Assembly (NCBI GenBank): GCA_900541555.1
Contig: UQKE01000015.1
Span: 1-39,587, forward strand
Direction: 5' to 3'
Source: an uncultured Porphyromonadaceae bacterium
GTDB taxonomy: Bacteria; Bacteroidota; Bacteroidia; Bacteroidales; Muribaculaceae
DNA length: 39,587 nucleotides
Shown here: positions 16,593-24,666 of the stretch, piece after piece
Numbering within the stretch: the stretch's first letter is position 1
Layout: every line of letters begins with the position of its first letter
Made by a program: the position numbers and the translations under genes
Notes under the pieces: model-generated
Databases searched by the model: none
What the model saw: only the letters and a program-made list of their open reading frames with translations
Told to the model about the DNA's origin: nothing

Positions 16593-17621
16593 TTATTCGG
16601 CTTGAAACAAGCCGCTTTGCATGGAGTGCGGATTTTTGTGCAAATGATTGTATGCCAACATGGTCACTTCGCGACCACGCGGCGTGCGCTTGATGAAGCC
16701 TTCCTTGATTAAAAATGGCTCATAAACTTCCTCCACCGTCTCTGCATCTTCGCCGAGCGCCGTGGCAATCGTCGAAAGCCCGACAGGCCCGCCTTTGAAT
16801 TTGTCGATGATTGTAAGCAGCAGCTTATTGTCGATTTCATCAAGCCCGTATCGATCGATATTGAGCGCTTCCAAAGAAAATTTCGCTATTTCCATGTCGA
16901 TTTTGCCGCTCCCTTTCACTTGCGCGAAGTCGCGCACGCGACGCAACAAAGCATTGGCCACACGTGGCGTTCCGCGGCTGCGCATGGCTATTTCCCCTGC
17001 GGCTTCCGTGGTGCATTCGACGTTGAGCAATCGCGCCGACCGTTGCACGATGCGTCGCAACACGGCATGATCGTAGTATTCGAGGTGGCAATTGATGCCG
17101 AATCGCGCACGCAAAGGCGGCGTCAGCAATCCGCTCCGCGTAGTGGCGCCGATAAGCGTGAACGGTGCCAAATTAAGTTGCACCGACCGCGCTCCGGGAC
17201 CTTTGTCGATCATGATGTCGATGCGATAATCCTCCATGGCTGAATACAAATATTCTTCCACGACGGGATTCAATCGGTGTATTTCGTCGATAAACAACAC
17301 ATCGTTTTCTTCGAGCGACGTCAGGATGCCGGCCAAATCCCCCGGCTTGTCGAGCACAGGACCGGAAGTCACCTTGAAGCCTACGCCCAATTCGTTGGCA
17401 ACAATATTGCTCAATGTGGTTTTTCCCAACCCCGGAGGGCCATAAAGGAGCGTGTGGTCGAGCGCTTCGCCGCGCATTTTCGCTGCTTGCACGAACACCC
17501 GCAAATTGTCGATAATTTTTTCCTGTCCGTTGAAATCATCGAAAATAAGCGGTCGCAAAGCCCGCTCAAACTCTTTGTCGCCATCGATGCGGCTGCTACG
17601 TATGTCAAATTTTTCGTCCAT
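16593..17621 (-). CDS. ruvB: Holliday junction branch migration helicase RuvB
   Basis: A 342-residue AAA+ motor that, with RuvA, drives branch migration of Holliday junctions. Walker A is GPPGLGKTT (about residues 63-71), Walker B DEIHR (about 113-117), sensor 1 lies in LIGATTRSG, and the arginine-finger region is RARFGI. The C-terminal winged helix includes [11 protein letters not shown]. Length matches the family. It overlaps the upstream glycosyltransferase gene by 17 bp on the same strand and so lies at the end of the DUF4254-GT9-ruvB operon. ruvA and ruvC are not in the window. Confidence 0.97.
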   Translation of the reverse strand: MDEKFDIRSSRIDGDKEFERALRPLIFDDFNGQEKIIDNLRVFVQAAKMRGEALDHTLLYGPPGLGKTTLSNIVANELGVGFKVTSGPVLDKPGDLAGILTSLEENDVLFIDEIHRLNPVVEEYLYSAMEDYRIDIMIDKGPGARSVQLNLAPFTLIGATTRSGLLTPPLRARFGINCHLEYYDHAVLRRIVQRSARLLNVECTTEAAGEIAMRSRGTPRVANALLRRVRDFAQVKGSGKIDMEIAKFSLEALNIDRYGLDEIDNKLLLTIIDKFKGGPVGLSTIATALGEDAETVEEVYEPFLIKEGFIKRTPRGREVTMLAYNHLHKNPHSMQSGLFQAE

Positions 17622-18702
17622 CTGCTTCTATTTTTTGCTTTTGCATGGAAAGCGCTTTATCCACATAGCCGACGATCGTGTCTGGGTCGATGCTGCGCAA
17701 GCATGCGTAATCATTGCGCAAGCATTGCTTGTTGCCGAACACCGAACACGGACGGCATGGCATGTCGGCCTGCACTTCCAAATCGTGCGATTGCCGCCAC
17801 CCGCAAAATCCGCAAAATGGATGCGTGGCTCCCCAAACAGAAACGACAGGCACCCCGACAAGCGAGGCCAAGTGCATGTTGGCAGAATCCATGGACACCA
17901 TCACATCGACATTGCTGAGCAACGACAATTCTTTTGGGAAACCGTATTTTTTCCCTGCCAAAGAAATCACGTTCGGATACGACACTGTCCAATGTTGCAA
18001 CACCTCTTGTTCGTGGCCGGCGCCACCAAAAAGGAAAATGCGCGTGTGTTGCCGCTTCGCAAGCCGTTCTATCACGAGGCTCATCAATCCGGGCGGATAT
18101 GTTTTTCCCTTATGTTTGGCAAACGGAGCTACGGCAATCCATGTTTCGCCGCTTTGCTTCGGTCGTGTGATTTGCGCATATTCCGCAGGGCCGACCGGTT
18201 TTTCAAACAACGAGCCGAACGTCATCGGGAAGTCAAATCCAAGCGCGGCGAATACGCGCCGGTAACGTTCGTGAGAAGAGGTCAAAGGCACGAGTTGTTT
18301 GTTCTTCGGCTGTGTCAATTGCCGCTTTTCCCGCCGGCCTTTGTCGATTTTCCCCACAGCGATGCCCCTAAGGCGGAAATACAAGCGCAACACATCCGTG
18401 CGCAACACGCCGTGGAGATCGGCAAAAGCGTCGAAATGGCTTTCTTTGTCCAATTCGCCGGCAAGCCGCCACAACCCGGCAAATCCCCGATACGCTGTTT
18501 TCACATCGACGCCTTTCACCGTCAAATTAGACGGCTGCTCGATGAAAAGCGTTGCAGCGGCAGGCTGCGTCGCCATAACAAAATGCACATCGGGATAGGC
18601 GCGACATAAAGAATAAACCACAGGGATGGTCATTGCCACGTCGCCAAGCGCGGAGAAACGAGCTATCAGCACATTTTTATATTTCGAACCGTCGTGTTTC
18701 AA
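17605..18702 (-). CDS. Glycosyltransferase family 9 (ADP-heptose:LPS heptosyltransferase-like)
   Basis: A 365-residue GT9 protein, a GT-B fold enzyme acting on the inner face of the membrane in lipopolysaccharide core synthesis. The N-terminal motif is [22 protein letters not shown] (about residues 10-31), typical of heptosyltransferases. The C-terminal half has [15 protein letters not shown] and [26 protein letters not shown], the nucleotide-sugar binding region. I find no ATG that keeps the N-terminal motif, so the TTG at 18702 is used. An AGGAAAGAG stretch lies about 14 bp upstream, just past the DUF4254 stop. The donor sugar is unproven. It overlaps ruvB by 17 bp. Confidence 0.88.
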   Translation of the reverse strand: MKHDGSKYKNVLIARFSALGDVAMTIPVVYSLCRAYPDVHFVMATQPAAATLFIEQPSNLTVKGVDVKTAYRGFAGLWRLAGELDKESHFDAFADLHGVLRTDVLRLYFRLRGIAVGKIDKGRREKRQLTQPKNKQLVPLTSSHERYRRVFAALGFDFPMTFGSLFEKPVGPAEYAQITRPKQSGETWIAVAPFAKHKGKTYPPGLMSLVIERLAKRQHTRIFLFGGAGHEQEVLQHWTVSYPNVISLAGKKYGFPKELSLLSNVDVMVSMDSANMHLASLVGVPVVSVWGATHPFCGFCGWRQSHDLEVQADMPCRPCSVFGNKQCLRNDYACLRSIDPDTIVGYVDKALSMQKQKIEADGRKI

Positions 18703-18719
18703 ATCGAACAGTCTCTTTC

Positions 18720-19328
18720 CTATTTTTTACCGTAAAGCACGGGATTCGTGTCAGCGTCGTTGTACATTTTCATTTGACGATACACTTTCATGTATTTTCG
18801 TCCGGCGGCAATGTCGTCGAGCAACGTGGCGATAGCATCCGACAAGTCTTTCTTCTGTTCAAGAAGCACATTGAGCTTTGCGGCACATTTTGCCTTATGT
18901 TCGGGCGAAGCGTCGGTGCGTTCTGCTTCCTGCCTCATGTGATAAATCTTCAATGCCAAAATCGACAAGCGGTCGATGGCCCAAGCGGGACTTTCCGTGT
19001 TGATCGAAGCATCGGCTTTCGGAGTTACATCCTTGTACAAGTCGCGGAAATAAGAATCGATATCTTCCACGAGGTCTGTACGGTCTTGATTGGACTTGTC
19101 TATCCGCCGCTTCAACGCAAGCGCATCCACCGGATTGATTTCCGGATCGCGAATAATATCCTCCATGTGCCACTGCACCGCGTCAATCCAATTCTTACGA
19201 AACAACACGGCATCGATCGAGTCCGATCCGTGCGGATTTTCGACAACGGCATCTATATTGTCATACTCATGATAAAGGCGCGTCGCCTCATCAAATATCT
19301 GATTGCATTTTTCTACGAAAGTATTCAT
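18720..19328 (-). CDS. DUF4254 protein
   Basis: A 202-residue, mostly helical cytoplasmic protein without signal peptide or membrane segments. It has FVEKCNQIFDEATRLYHEYDNID near the N-terminus, then NWIDAVQWHMEDIIRDP and SPAWAIDRLSILALKIYHMR, which fit DUF4254. The function is unknown. In Bacteroidota it is usually next to a heptosyltransferase gene (from memory), as here where GT9 starts 17 bp after its stop, so a link to LPS core assembly is plausible. The ATG at 19328 lies 24 nt after a -7 element contributed by the repeat array. Confidence 0.82.
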   Translation of the reverse strand: MNTFVEKCNQIFDEATRLYHEYDNIDAVVENPHGSDSIDAVLFRKNWIDAVQWHMEDIIRDPEINPVDALALKRRIDKSNQDRTDLVEDIDSYFRDLYKDVTPKADASINTESPAWAIDRLSILALKIYHMRQEAERTDASPEHKAKCAAKLNVLLEQKKDLSDAIATLLDDIAAGRKYMKVYRQMKMYNDADTNPVLYGKK

Positions 19329-19352
19329 CTGTCTTATTTTTATGGTTTGTAG

Positions 19353-19520
19353 GCAAAAATAATGCAAATCGAAAGCAGAAGCGCCAAACTTGTTTGAGCG
19401 ATTATGCCGAGATGCAGCTTATCTTATGCAAAGATACCGCAAATCGAGAGCAGAAGCGCCAAACTCGTTTGGGCGATTATGCCGAGATGCAGCTTATCTT
19501 ATGCAAAGATACTATCTTTG
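19353..19520 (-). repeat. Tandem 75-bp promoter repeats (two units)
   Basis: Three -7-like elements on the minus strand begin at 19353, 19428 and 19503, exactly 75 bp apart, with two full units between them. Each unit has CGATTTGC next to the -7 element, a GCGCTTCTGC segment, a palindrome (CAAAC-TT-GTTTG in one unit, CCAAAC-TC-GTTTGG in the other) and GCTGCATCTCGGCATAA. The leftmost element drives the DUF4254 operon. At the right edge the element at 19503-19511 is mirrored by TATCTTTG at 19513-19520 on the plus strand, a 17-bp palindrome with back-to-back -7 elements. Small reading frames across the array (DYAEMQLILCKDT per period) are repeat translations, not genes. Confidence 0.9.
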
Positions 19521-19659
19521 TTTCAAAAGAAAAAGGTGTAGATTTGAATATTAAAAAGATAGATAGAAATTCCGCCTTTTCAGCGTGGCGATATGCAATC
19601 GTCGAAAGAATGATTGAAAGAAAAATCATCTTGACACCCTTAATAATCAAAAAAACGTG

Positions 19660-19667
19660 TATTTTTG
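19660..19667 (+). promoter_or_regulatory. -7 element upstream of the AAA/DUF4143 gene
   Basis: TATTTTTG followed by C, about 62 nt before the ATG at 19730. A 33-bp tandem duplication would lie in the leader. No good -33 is seen. Confidence 0.45.
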
Positions 19668-19673
19668 CAAGTA

Positions 19674-19730
19674 CAATAATCTTGAATACGTGAAATACAA
19701 GCAATGCAATAATCTTGAATACGTGAAATA
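19674..19730 (+). repeat. 33-bp-period direct repeat in the leader, reaching the start codon
   Basis: A 24-bp sequence (CAATAATCTTGAATACGTGA plus AATA) occurs at 19674-19697 and again at 19707-19730. The first base of the ATPase ATG is the last base of the second copy. Confidence 0.85.
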
Positions 19731-21100
19731 TGAAAAGAAAAATATACGATAAACTGCTGGATTGGAAGAAGAACCATAAGGGTGATACCGCTCTTTTAAT
19801 AGAAGGAGCCCGGCGCATAGGGAAAAGCTATATCGTGGAAGAATTTGCACGCAAGGAATACATGTCTTATATTTTGGTGGACTTTAGCAAGGTTAATCCT
19901 CAAGTGATGGAGTTTTTCAACCTTTATCTGGACGACCTTGACATGCTTTTCATGAATCTGGAACTTTATTTTAGGCGGAAACTTACTCCACGTCAGGCAA
20001 AAGACGAAGAAGCCCATTCTTTGATCATATTCGATGAAGTGCAATTTTGTCCTCGTGCTCGTGCTGCCATTAAGCACTTGGTGGCAGACCGGCGTTACGA
20101 TTACATTGAAACAGGTTCGCTCATTTCCATCAAGAAGAATGTCAAGGAAATCATGCTACCCTCAGAAGAACACGCAATCGAAATGTTTCCGATGGATTTT
20201 GAGGAATTTTTGTGGGCTATGGGAGACGAAATGTTGATGCCTTATATTCGGATGCGGTTTGAGAAGCGTCTTCCAATGGAAGCTTTTCATCGTCGGGCAA
20301 TGGATTATTTCCGACAATACCTAATTGTAGGAGGCATGCCGCAAGCTGTCGCCAAATATGTAGAAACGCGGGATTTTGAAAAGGTAGATGAGGTGAAGCG
20401 TGACATATTGGCCCTTTATCGCAATGACATCCATAAATATGCCGACAATCAAGAAACCAAAGTAGCCGCTATTTTTGAAGAAATTCCGGGACAATTGCAG
20501 AAGCACGAAAAGAAGTTTATTTTGTCTGCCTTGCAGAGTGAAGCTCGCATGCGTGATTATTCGCAGGCTTTTTTTTGGCTGAATGACGCTAAAATTATCA
20601 ATTGTTGTTATAATTCTACGGAACCAAGCATCGGATTGAAGCTGAATGAAGAGCGTACCACGCTGAAATGCTATATGGGCGATACCGGTTTGCTCATCAG
20701 CCATGCTTTCGATGAGAGGGGAATTGTTAATGCCGACCTTTACCGAAAACTGTTGTTTGACAAACTGGAAGTGAACGAAGGCATGTTGGTGGAGAACATT
20801 GTGGCGCAAATGCTTCGGGCGGCAGGACACAAACTTTATTTCTTCAGCAACAGTTCTCGGACATCGGCGGATGGCCGCATGGAAATTGATTTCTTAATTG
20901 CCAAATCTGTAACTACCAGCAGACATAATATTTCCCCCATAGAGGTGAAGTCAGGGCAACGTTACACGCTTAATTCATTAAAAAAGTGCATAGCCAAGTA
21001 TGGCTCCCAATTATCCACACCCTACGTGCTTCACGACAAGGACGTGAAGATAGAAAATGGCATTGTGTACCTGCCTTTATACATGACACCGTTGCTTTGA
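19730..21100 (+). CDS. AAA ATPase with DUF4143 and PD-(D/E)XK-like C-terminus
   Basis: A 456-residue ATPase of the AAA_14/DUF4143 type. Walker A is IEGARRIGKSYIVEEFA (about residues 23-39), Walker B SLIIFDEVQF (about 96-105), and GSLISI is a sensor-like segment. The middle region (about 180-370) is DUF4143. The end has EIDFLIAK and SPIEVKSG, the D...ExK pattern of a PD-(D/E)XK nuclease fold. The family is widespread in gut bacteria as single genes of unknown role; toxin, defence and mobile-element links have been suggested. Here the next gene starts 5 bp after the stop, which suggests co-transcription with the primase-helicase. The gene is AT-richer than its neighbours and follows a repeat array, signs of an accessory insertion. 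Confidence 0.88.
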   Translation: MKRKIYDKLLDWKKNHKGDTALLIEGARRIGKSYIVEEFARKEYMSYILVDFSKVNPQVMEFFNLYLDDLDMLFMNLELYFRRKLTPRQAKDEEAHSLIIFDEVQFCPRARAAIKHLVADRRYDYIETGSLISIKKNVKEIMLPSEEHAIEMFPMDFEEFLWAMGDEMLMPYIRMRFEKRLPMEAFHRRAMDYFRQYLIVGGMPQAVAKYVETRDFEKVDEVKRDILALYRNDIHKYADNQETKVAAIFEEIPGQLQKHEKKFILSALQSEARMRDYSQAFFWLNDAKIINCCYNSTEPSIGLKLNEERTTLKCYMGDTGLLISHAFDERGIVNADLYRKLLFDKLEVNEGMLVENIVAQMLRAAGHKLYFFSNSSRTSADGRMEIDFLIAKSVTTSRHNISPIEVKSGQRYTLNSLKKCIAKYGSQLSTPYVLHDKDVKIENGIVYLPLYMTPLL

Positions 21101-21105
21101 TCAAT

Positions 21106-23949
21106 ATGGGAAAGCAGCCTACATACCAAGAACTGTTGGCGGCATACAACAAACTTCTGATGGAAAATCAACATCTTCGTGAGAAGATAGGCGAGTTGCA
21201 GACCGTACTGGGCAGCAAGAACAATTCCACGACTCCGCTCGCTATAGAACGACATCTGTCTTTGGAAGAAAAAGTGGATGTGTTCCGCAACCTATTCAAA
21301 GGACGTGAGGATGTATTCGCGCGGAGATGGTACAGCCGGACAAGCGGAAAATCCGGCTACCAGCCTGTATGCAGGAACGAATGGGACAGGCAATTATGTG
21401 ACAAGAAAAAGTATAAGTGTACGGAATGTTCCAACAGGTCATTTAAACCGCTGGAGTATGAGGATATCTACCGGCATCTCGAAGGGAAAAACCCTGACGG
21501 TCAGGACGTAATCGGTGCATACGCTATCCTTGCCGACAATACTTGTAACTTCCTGTGCGCGGATTTTGATGATAAGTCATGCAAACATGGATACCGGAAA
21601 GATGTGTTGGCGTATGTCGGAGTCTGCAAGGATTGGAATGTTCCTTGCACCATTGAACGCTCCCGTTCCGGAAACGGCGCACATGTTTGGATATTCTTTG
21701 AACAGCCGTTGCCTGCATCCAAGGCACGAAGGCTCGGAAATACGATATTGACGGAAGCGACAGAAAGATACGGAAGGATGGACTTCAAATCATACGACCG
21801 TTTCTTCCCCAATCAAGACAGATTGCCGGATGGTGGATTCGGCAATTTAGTGGCATTGCCACTGCAAGGCAAAGCCCGCAAGGAAGGAAATAGTGTGTTT
21901 GTGGATGAAAACTTTGTGGCTTACGAAAACCAATGGAATTATTTGCTTGAAATAAAACGGATATCCGAAGTGACGGTTGACGCAATATTGGCAAAACATG
22001 CAACGGCTTCGGAATTGGGAGAGTTGTCCACTACCAGTGAATCGAAGCCATGGGAGGCACCTGCGCCTCAGAAGATTACTCATAATGATTTTCCTGCCGT
22101 CCCTGTCATCATACGCTCCAATATGCTGTACATTTCCTTGCATGGATTTTCTGCAAAGGCCGTGAATTATCTGAAACGAATCGCGTCATTCAAAAATCCG
22201 GAGTTTTATGCCAGACAAAGAATGCGGTTGTCCACTTACAACATTCCCCGTATCATTTCCTGCGCCGACATGGAAGAGGATTATATTGCCCTGCCCCGTG
22301 GGTGTGAGGATGCGGTAATTACTCTTTTGGAAAGCAACAAAGTCGCCTACCGCATGGAAGACAAGACCAATCACGGAGAAAATATAGTCGTAGCGTTTAA
22401 AGGGCAACTCCGTGAAGAACAGAGAGCGGCCATAGCCAGCCTGACAGCCCATGATAACGGAATATTGAATGCCACTACCGCATTTGGCAAAACGGTCACA
22501 GCTATCGGTTTGATTGCAGAACGGAAAGTAAATACGCTGATACTTGTACACACCAAAGCATTGTTGGACCAATGGAAATCCCGCTTGAAAGAATTCTTGC
22601 AAATAGATTTTACGGAAGATGACCTACCTAAGAAACGTGGTCATAAAAAAGACTTTTCGCCATTCGGCACATTTGACTCCAAGGGGAATTCACTGCATGA
22701 GAAAATAGATATAGCCTTGATGCAATCCTGCCTGGAGGATAGTGAGGTGAAACCTTTTGTCCGGAATTACGGAATGTTGATTGTAGACGAATGCCATCAT
22801 GTGTCAGCGGTAAATTTTGAACGGATATTGAAGTATGCCAACGCCTGCTATGTCTATGGGTTGACAGCCACTGCAATCCGAAAAGACGGACATCAGCCAA
22901 TTATTTTCATGCAATGCGGTCCTATCCGTTATTCAGCAGACGCGAAAATTCAAATGGCGTCCCAGTCGTTCACGCGTCTGCTTGTTCCCCGCTTCACTTC
23001 GTATAGAGAATTGGCAGATGAAAAATCCACTTATGTCCGGATGGCTCAGAAGATGGCTGAAGATGAAAACAGGAACAGTATTATAATGGACGATGTGTGC
23101 GACGCTTTAGAAGCGGGACGCTCTCCCATTGTGTTGACCAGCCTCACCGCCCATGTCGAAACATTGGCAAATGCCTTGACTCCTCACTGCAAACATGTCA
23201 TTACCCTTGTCGGTTCCGAATCAGCAAAAGAGAAACGTCAGAAAATGGAATATCTGCAAAATCTACCATCCTCTGAGCCACTCGTCATAGTTGCTACTGG
23301 AAAATATGTGGGTGAAGGTTTCGACTATCCACGCCTGGACACTTTATTTTTGGCTTTGCCTGTCTCTTGGAAAGGCATCGTCGCACAATATGCCGGTCGG
23401 CTGCATCGGGAATATCCGGGCAAGAAAGAAGTCCGGGTTTACGATTACATTGATATTCGCGTACCGATGTGCGACATCATGTACAAGCGCAGGCTGCATG
23501 GATATGCTTCTGTCGGTTATCAGATTAAGTCAAACGCTCCGATGGATTTATTTAGCGAAAGTCAAAGCGTGATTTTTAGCGGGCATACATACCAAAGCGA
23601 GTTTTTCAAGGATTTATCTTATGCAAAACATTCAGTTGTCATTTCCGCGACCAGACTTTGGTTTGCCAAACACTCCTCCGTACTTGAGATGCTAAAAGAC
23701 CTATCGGCGCGGGGTGTGGAAGTTGTCGCTTTTATCAAAAGTAATTTAGAAAAGGAAGAAAAGCTAAAGAGAACAGGAGCAAGTATCAGAGTTAATGCTT
23801 CATTGGTTATTGACGTTGCAATCATTGACAAATCTCTGATATGGTATGGCAGTATCAACTATCTTGGTTGCAACACAGTTGAAAACAATGCCATACGTAT
23901 TTATGATTCAGCTTTGGCAGAGAATGTTTTGGAAGTGCTTTATACTTGA
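21106..23949 (+). CDS. TOTE-type primase-SF2 helicase with PLD-like C-terminus
   Basis: A 947-residue multidomain protein. Order: N-terminal coiled coil (about residues 8-35); Cys cluster (CRNEW...C...CTEC, 85-115) that looks like a zinc ribbon; archaeo-eukaryotic primase-like domain with CADFDD (about 148), RSGNGAHVW (about 185) and PNQDRLPDGGFGNLVALPLQ (about 230); superfamily 2 helicase with TTAFGKT (about 458), DECHH (about 560), GLTAT and QYAGRLHR (about 762); and a C-terminal phospholipase-D-like domain (about 812-945). In that last domain the expected HxK is VID, although IIDKSLIWYGSIN is kept, so it is probably inactive. The primase part matches what Pfam calls the TOTE conflict-system AEP domain (from memory). 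The ATG at 21106 fits the family N-terminus and lies 5 bp after the ATPase stop; the open frame before it overlaps that gene. A role in conflict or defence is inference. Confidence 0.87.
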   Translation: MGKQPTYQELLAAYNKLLMENQHLREKIGELQTVLGSKNNSTTPLAIERHLSLEEKVDVFRNLFKGREDVFARRWYSRTSGKSGYQPVCRNEWDRQLCDKKKYKCTECSNRSFKPLEYEDIYRHLEGKNPDGQDVIGAYAILADNTCNFLCADFDDKSCKHGYRKDVLAYVGVCKDWNVPCTIERSRSGNGAHVWIFFEQPLPASKARRLGNTILTEATERYGRMDFKSYDRFFPNQDRLPDGGFGNLVALPLQGKARKEGNSVFVDENFVAYENQWNYLLEIKRISEVTVDAILAKHATASELGELSTTSESKPWEAPAPQKITHNDFPAVPVIIRSNMLYISLHGFSAKAVNYLKRIASFKNPEFYARQRMRLSTYNIPRIISCADMEEDYIALPRGCEDAVITLLESNKVAYRMEDKTNHGENIVVAFKGQLREEQRAAIASLTAHDNGILNATTAFGKTVTAIGLIAERKVNTLILVHTKALLDQWKSRLKEFLQIDFTEDDLPKKRGHKKDFSPFGTFDSKGNSLHEKIDIALMQSCLEDSEVKPFVRNYGMLIVDECHHVSAVNFERILKYANACYVYGLTATAIRKDGHQPIIFMQCGPIRYSADAKIQMASQSFTRLLVPRFTSYRELADEKSTYVRMAQKMAEDENRNSIIMDDVCDALEAGRSPIVLTSLTAHVETLANALTPHCKHVITLVGSESAKEKRQKMEYLQNLPSSEPLVIVATGKYVGEGFDYPRLDTLFLALPVSWKGIVAQYAGRLHREYPGKKEVRVYDYIDIRVPMCDIMYKRRLHGYASVGYQIKSNAPMDLFSESQSVIFSGHTYQSEFFKDLSYAKHSVVISATRLWFAKHSSVLEMLKDLSARGVEVVAFIKSNLEKEEKLKRTGASIRVNASLVIDVAIIDKSLIWYGSINYLGCNTVENNAIRIYDSALAENVLEVLYT

Positions 23950-24294
23950 TGCTAATTTATGACGCTAGTAGATGCTATTCTGTTAGAAAAGTGTTTTCCC
24001 TTTATCTTCATGGAAAAGTTTTGGCTATGAGGAAGGAAAGCGCTTCTTTTACAAATAGGAAAAGTATTCTTGGAACTTCTGAAAAAGCAACCATTTTTAC
24101 ATTGGCTTACTTCGTAACGCCACCGGATTTAGTGAGTTAGTAGATTTTTATGGGGATACGTATGTAAATTGTCAATGCAAAATATAGGAAGACTTGCGAC
24201 TGTGAGTAGTATTACCGGCAAAGGTTGAAACAACTGAGCAAAGCCACTCCTTAGTCCAACAAATTTATCCCCATCTTTTTCCCGACCCCAAAAA
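23950..24294. other. Gene-free stretch between the TOTE gene and tRNA-Asp
   Basis: About 345 bp without a supportable gene. A 64-codon open frame at 23946-24140 has no family likeness. A 9-bp inverted pair (ATGGGGATA near 24150, TATCCCCAT near 24265) is visible but no insertion sequence is recognised. Confidence 0.6.
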
Positions 24295-24328
24295 CAAAAA
24301 AGCACTAATTCCAATGAGAATTAGCACT
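24295..24328 (-). terminator. Terminator of tRNA-Asp
   Basis: On the minus strand an 11-bp stem with two G-U pairs and a 6-nt loop is followed by a T-run. The plus-strand version of the stem has mismatches, so it serves the tRNA. Confidence 0.75.
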
Positions 24329-24355
24329 TCTTCTAAATTTTGCTTTATGAGTTTG

Positions 24356-24429
24356 CGGTGCGGACGGGACTCGAACCCGCGACCCCATGCGTGACAGGCA
24401 TGTATTCTAACCAGCTGAACTACCGCACC
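24356..24429 (-). tRNA. tRNA-Asp (GTC)
   Basis: A 74-nt cloverleaf on the minus strand. The acceptor pairs GGTGCGG with CCGCACC, the D-arm contains AGCTGGTTAGAA, the anticodon loop CTGTCAC gives GTC, and the T-loop is TTCGAGT. Discriminator base G is the determinant expected for Asp. CCA is not encoded. The 3' end points toward the TOTE/ATPase unit. Confidence 0.96.
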
Positions 24430-24569
24430 TGATAGTTTTTCTTTTTCAGCGGTGCAAATTTAAGGCGGTTTCCTTTTTTGTGCAATACTTCAGAAAAATA
24501 AATTGCGCAACGTGAGTGAATTTATTTCGATTTTTTTGGGGCGACGAAGATATATTTGATTATAAATCG

Positions 24570-24577
24570 TACCTTTG
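24570..24577 (+). promoter_or_regulatory. -7 element for pgi
   Basis: TACCTTTG, about 90 nt before the pgi ATG. The spacer to the nearest TTTG is not canonical. Confidence 0.5.
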
Positions 24578-24666
24578 TAAGGACAAGCACAATTTGCGCT
24601 GCAAGTCTCCGTGGATGGAATCGAATGCTTGCATGAGACAAAATAGCTTGCCTAAACAGCTGATAT

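Noticed and set aside
19394..19693. Open frame across the 19.4-kb repeats, encoding two copies of a 25-residue motif.
   Set aside because: 75 bp is a multiple of three, so the repeat stays open by chance. The same peptide appears from the 7.7-kb repeat, with no start signal or family likeness.
23946..24140. A 64-residue gene after the TOTE helicase.
   Set aside because: No recognisable pattern and no start signal beyond overlapping the previous stop.
23950..24294. An insertion sequence remnant with ATGGGGATA inverted ends.
   Set aside because: Only 9 bp match, with no transposase fragment or target duplication.
24356..24429. tRNA-Asp 3' end facing the TOTE unit as an attachment site.
   Set aside because: No integrase is present and no copy of the tRNA 3' end is found near 19.3-19.7 kb, so there is no support for site-specific integration.
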